Shown one piece after another: positions 62,501 through 64,000 of a stretch of 64,000 nucleotides of DNA (its first letter is position 1; every line of letters starts with the position of its first letter). The position numbers were made by a program, and so were the translations under genes. The notes under the pieces are model-generated. The model worked only from the letters and a program-made list of their open reading frames with translations. It ran no database searches and was not told the DNA's origin. The stretch is from Rhopalosiphum padi (Eukaryota; Arthropoda; Insecta; Hemiptera; Aphididae), in assembly GCF_020882245.1 (NCBI RefSeq), contig NC_083598.1:90339714-90403713 (forward strand). The letters are read 5' to 3'.

Positions 62501-64000
62501 AGAAGTACACTATAATATGCGGGTGTATTGTGTATAGTAGGACCTAACTTAACACATTACAATATCTATTGTTCATTATGCTAGGTTGGTAATAAAAAAT
62601 AAAACCATTAACTATGTAATTAAATAAATGAAGAAAATGTAAATACATAACATGGAACTCATAAAAGTATGATATTCCTATAACATGTGGAAAATTTATG
62701 TGTGTATTGTGTCGCAATAATCATGGCCCACGGGTCACTACATCGTTTAATATATCTTAGAAACTGACCATAGTAAGATTGACGATTGTTATGACATTAT
62801 GTACATTGTTGGAATGTGAAGCAATAATATATTGTAAGTCCCACGAGTCTAGGTAATGTAAACGAAGTTTTGATAACGATTACTAGTCATTAAGTATTCT
62901 ACTAGACAAAATAAATACAAAATAATATACGTATGTTGTAAGTAATCTTGTCATCGAAATAGTTATAAAATCATCACGAATATTTCAATAAATCAAAAAC
63001 ACAGTATATAGCTTTGTTATGATAATTCAATGAATAACTTAAAAATGGTCAACTATTTGTGTCTATGTCAATTACTAATTAGGTAGTCATTGTTCTGCAA
63101 CAATTGGTCCTGATTAACGTTTACATGAGTACATATCATTTTGTATTTCTTCTTATTTTACACGATTTGTTAATAGTATGACAAAATAGTTTTTTCAATT
63201 TATCGATTGCTCTATTAAGTGTTGTGGTAAAAAAATATGAAAATCAGATTTTGTTTAATGAATTGCACATATAAAGTTTAAATATTGGAAATATATTGGA
63301 TACGTGTCAATTGACATTGTTGTGAATTCAAAAGTTTAATCATTATTAAATTTTACATTTCACTATTAACTACATATTATAAACAAGTACAACTACAGTA
63401 AATGTGTAATTATACGGTAAAATACATATGCTTTTATATTGTATATGTATATTGTATAACATACTAGGTAGGTTTATAGTTAACTATAATATGTATATAG
63501 GTTATTACATAAAAATAAAGTAACTGATACAAACATCATTTATTACGACGAATGTAAAATAGCTACCTAGCTAACATTAATAATATATAAACTGGGCCAG
63601 TTACGCTATACTTATTACCACGAATTATATACGTTTTAATATATTCTAACGAAACACTACATCAATACCTAAAGGATATATCGTTTGGACATTTTATCAT
63701 ATCGATTTCGATTGCGATCAGTATTTATATTATGTATTTGTCCAATTTATTTATTAACTGGACGAGTGCGATTTGTAAAATTATAATATTATTGTAACGG
63801 ATGTATAATATATGCAGCATACCTGTATAACTAAAACCGAGAAAGTCTATACATAGTAAATACCTACCACCATGTAGTGGACATTAAGTAGCGTTTTCTG
63901 AAACCTATATATATATATATATATTGCTATGGGTCACAAGGATATTGGTAGCGTGACTATCAAAGAAAACACTCACTTATTATTATTGTGGTCCGCTTTA
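59591..64000. other. AT-rich gene-poor sequence to the right edge
   Basis: No coding region, RNA gene or element was recognised. An (AT)n run is present at 63906-63924. Short frames at 62132-62323 and 62318-62500 are AT-driven. Confidence 0.4.

Noticed and set aside
1..64000. CRISPR arrays, bacterial operons or rRNA genes
   Set aside because: No regularly spaced repeats, no operon-like gene packing and no rRNA-like sequence; the window is eukaryotic.

Overview
This is an AT-rich animal genomic window. The evidence for an animal nuclear genome is spliced genes with GT/AG junctions, a methuselah-like receptor exon, a full Dullard/CTDNEP1 gene, a mitochondrial carrier gene and several DNA-transposon families. 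TCAGT-type initiators, the abundance of hAT, mariner, P-type and CACTA-like remnants and the general base composition fit an insect, most likely a hemipteran such as an aphid. That placement is inference; no species marker is visible. Every gene I could model lies on the minus strand.

Layout. 0.1-0.6 kb: the signal-peptide and ectodomain exon of a Mth-like GPCR, with the rest of the gene running off the left edge. 1.1-1.5 kb: a foldback repeat. 2.9-3.9 kb: a GC-rich block with a long low-complexity reading frame broken by one TAG and then by one frameshift. 4.5-5.6 kb: a decayed P-element-type transposase. 6.4-6.9 kb: a CpG-rich block without a convincing gene. 7.9-8.3 kb: an internally deleted hAT element with an 8-bp target-site duplication that still carries the end of its transposase. 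13.4-21.1 kb: a complete three-coding-exon SLC25A35-type carrier gene, probably with a remote 5'UTR exon near 21.0 kb. Its putative large first intron holds a repeat bounded by an 11-bp inverted repeat and a second hAT-like element with a perfect 8-bp duplication. 24.0-26.4 kb: a spliced, frameshifted CACTA/Tnp2-like transposase pseudogene. 28.7-31.1 kb: a complete five-coding-exon Dullard (CTD nuclear envelope phosphatase) gene with a mariner copy in intron 1. 33.2-34.2 kb: two weak candidates for secreted-protein coding sequence.

34.4-64 kb shows no recognisable protein gene. It is very AT-rich, with microsatellites, a third hAT-like MITE at 39.7 kb, a diverged direct duplication, a possible short spliced exon at 42.9 kb, a CpG-rich candidate promoter region near 52.3-53.5 kb and a GA-rich/TATA stretch near 59.5 kb. 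It may be a regulatory gene desert or a giant intron.

The two complete genes serve separate cellular roles: mitochondrial inner-membrane transport, and nuclear-envelope/ER lipid control. There is no operon-like link. I found no clearly new multi-gene system. The items most worth checking are the interrupted GC-rich ORF at 2.9-3.9 kb, the foldback at 1.1-1.5 kb, the tandem palindromes at 11.9 kb and the candidate signal-peptide exon at 34.1 kb.
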